Assembly (NCBI GenBank): GCA_937877295.1
Contig: CALFIV010000299.1
Coordinates: 1 to 6,252 of the forward strand
DNA: 6,252 bases
Direction of reading: 5' to 3'
Origin: an uncultured Clostridia bacterium
Lineage (GTDB): Bacteria; Bacillota_A; Clostridia; Christensenellales; CAG-138
Positions 6,021 to 6,252 of the stretch are shown in pieces (within the stretch, counting starts at the first letter, position 1; each line of letters begins with the position of its first letter). The notes under the pieces are model-generated. The model ran no database searches. It had not been told where the DNA came from and worked only from the letters and a program-made list of their open reading frames with translations. The translations under genes were made by a program, and so were the position numbers.

Positions 6021-6252
6021 CAATCATCGGCGGCGGCGCGGCGGGACAGCTCGCGGCGATCAAGGCGGCCGAACACGGACACAAGGTCACGCTGTTTGAG
6101 CAGAACGAAAAGCTCGGCAAAAAGCTGTTCATCACCGGCAAGGGCCGCTGCAATCTGACCAATGCGTGCGACCGCGACGGATTCTTCCGGCATGTGGTCA
6201 AAAACCCGCGTTTTCTGTACAGCGCGTATGCAAGCTTCGACAGCGCGGCGAT
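6011..6252 (+). CDS. HI0933/BaiN-type FAD-dependent flavoprotein, N-terminal part (cut by window end)
   Basis: First 80 residues of an NAD(P)/FAD-dependent oxidoreductase of the HI0933 family (often annotated BaiN-like or aminoacetone-oxidase-like; full members are about 400 aa). The start is a Rossmann beta-alpha-beta fold: VAIIGGGAAG has the GxGxxG motif at G7, G9 and G12. An acidic residue, E30, ends the second strand (VTLFE) and should bind the ribose of FAD. The family signature follows: KLGKKLFITGKGRCNLTN (34-51), with the highly characteristic TGKGRCNLTN. The frame runs open to the window end without a stop. The name BaiN comes from a proposed role in bile acid 7-dehydroxylation, but most members are of unknown function, so no bile-acid role should be assumed. 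Its coupling to surE suggests a shared operon. Confidence 0.93.
   Translation, partial: MQVAIIGGGAAGQLAAIKAAEHGHKVTLFEQNEKLGKKLFITGKGRCNLTNACDRDGFFRHVVKNPRFLYSAYASFDSAA

Noticed and set aside
5187..6023. Minus-strand 278-codon open frame opposite surE
   Set aside because: Antisense shadow of surE; the + strand protein has every SurE ligand and the family start, and the minus frame would cover the surE promoter.
1..6252. CRISPR array, tRNA, rRNA, transposase or phage genes
   Set aside because: No regularly spaced repeats, no tRNA-like cloverleaf with CCA-type features, and no mobile-element protein motifs on either strand.

Overview
The window is GC-rich (roughly 60% by eye) bacterial DNA with all genes on the + strand, tightly packed with short overlaps, and with Gram-positive-style purine-rich ribosome sites. 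The histidine kinase linker style, the two-component/ABC transporter pairing, the surE to HI0933-type flavoprotein order and the short palindromic intergenic repeat all point to an uncultured or gut-type member of the Clostridia (Oscillospiraceae/Ruminococcaceae-like). This assignment is inference from gene style, not from a marker gene.

Layout. Positions 1-384 hold the 3' part of an OmpR/PhoB-family response regulator whose start lies outside the window. One base later, 386-1384 encodes its sensor kinase, a 332-residue protein with two closely spaced membrane helices and almost no extracellular sensor. A 284-bp intergenic region (1385-1668) follows. It is rich in inverted repeats: three hairpins, plus an alternative pairing that would exclude two of them. 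It ends in a tandem GTCAC repeat, a -10-like element and a strong ribosome site. Next come an ABC ATPase of the LolD/MacB/FtsE class (1669-2361) and, overlapping it by 4 bp, a 907-residue permease (2358-5081) built from two FtsX-type halves, each with a large ectodomain. A palindromic repeat and a convincing Rho-independent terminator (5156-5183) close this block. A new promoter with a perfect TATAAT (5221-5226) then starts surE (5256-6020). surE overlaps by 10 bp the start of a HI0933/BaiN-type FAD-binding flavoprotein (6011 to the window end, cut off).

How the genes work together. The first four genes look like a self-contained sense-and-export (or envelope stress) module. In relatives, a kinase with little sensor of its own usually works with the adjacent ABC transporter, and the response regulator activates the transporter operon. 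The GTCAC repeats at about -35 of the transporter promoter are a plausible regulator site. The substrate cannot be read from the sequence; cell-envelope-active peptides are the usual guess for this class. surE and the flavoprotein form a separate, housekeeping-type transcription unit.

Nothing here is clearly a wholly new system. The parts most worth a second look are the structured 1385-1668 intergenic region, the unusual large second ectodomain of the permease, and the repeat/terminator composite after it.
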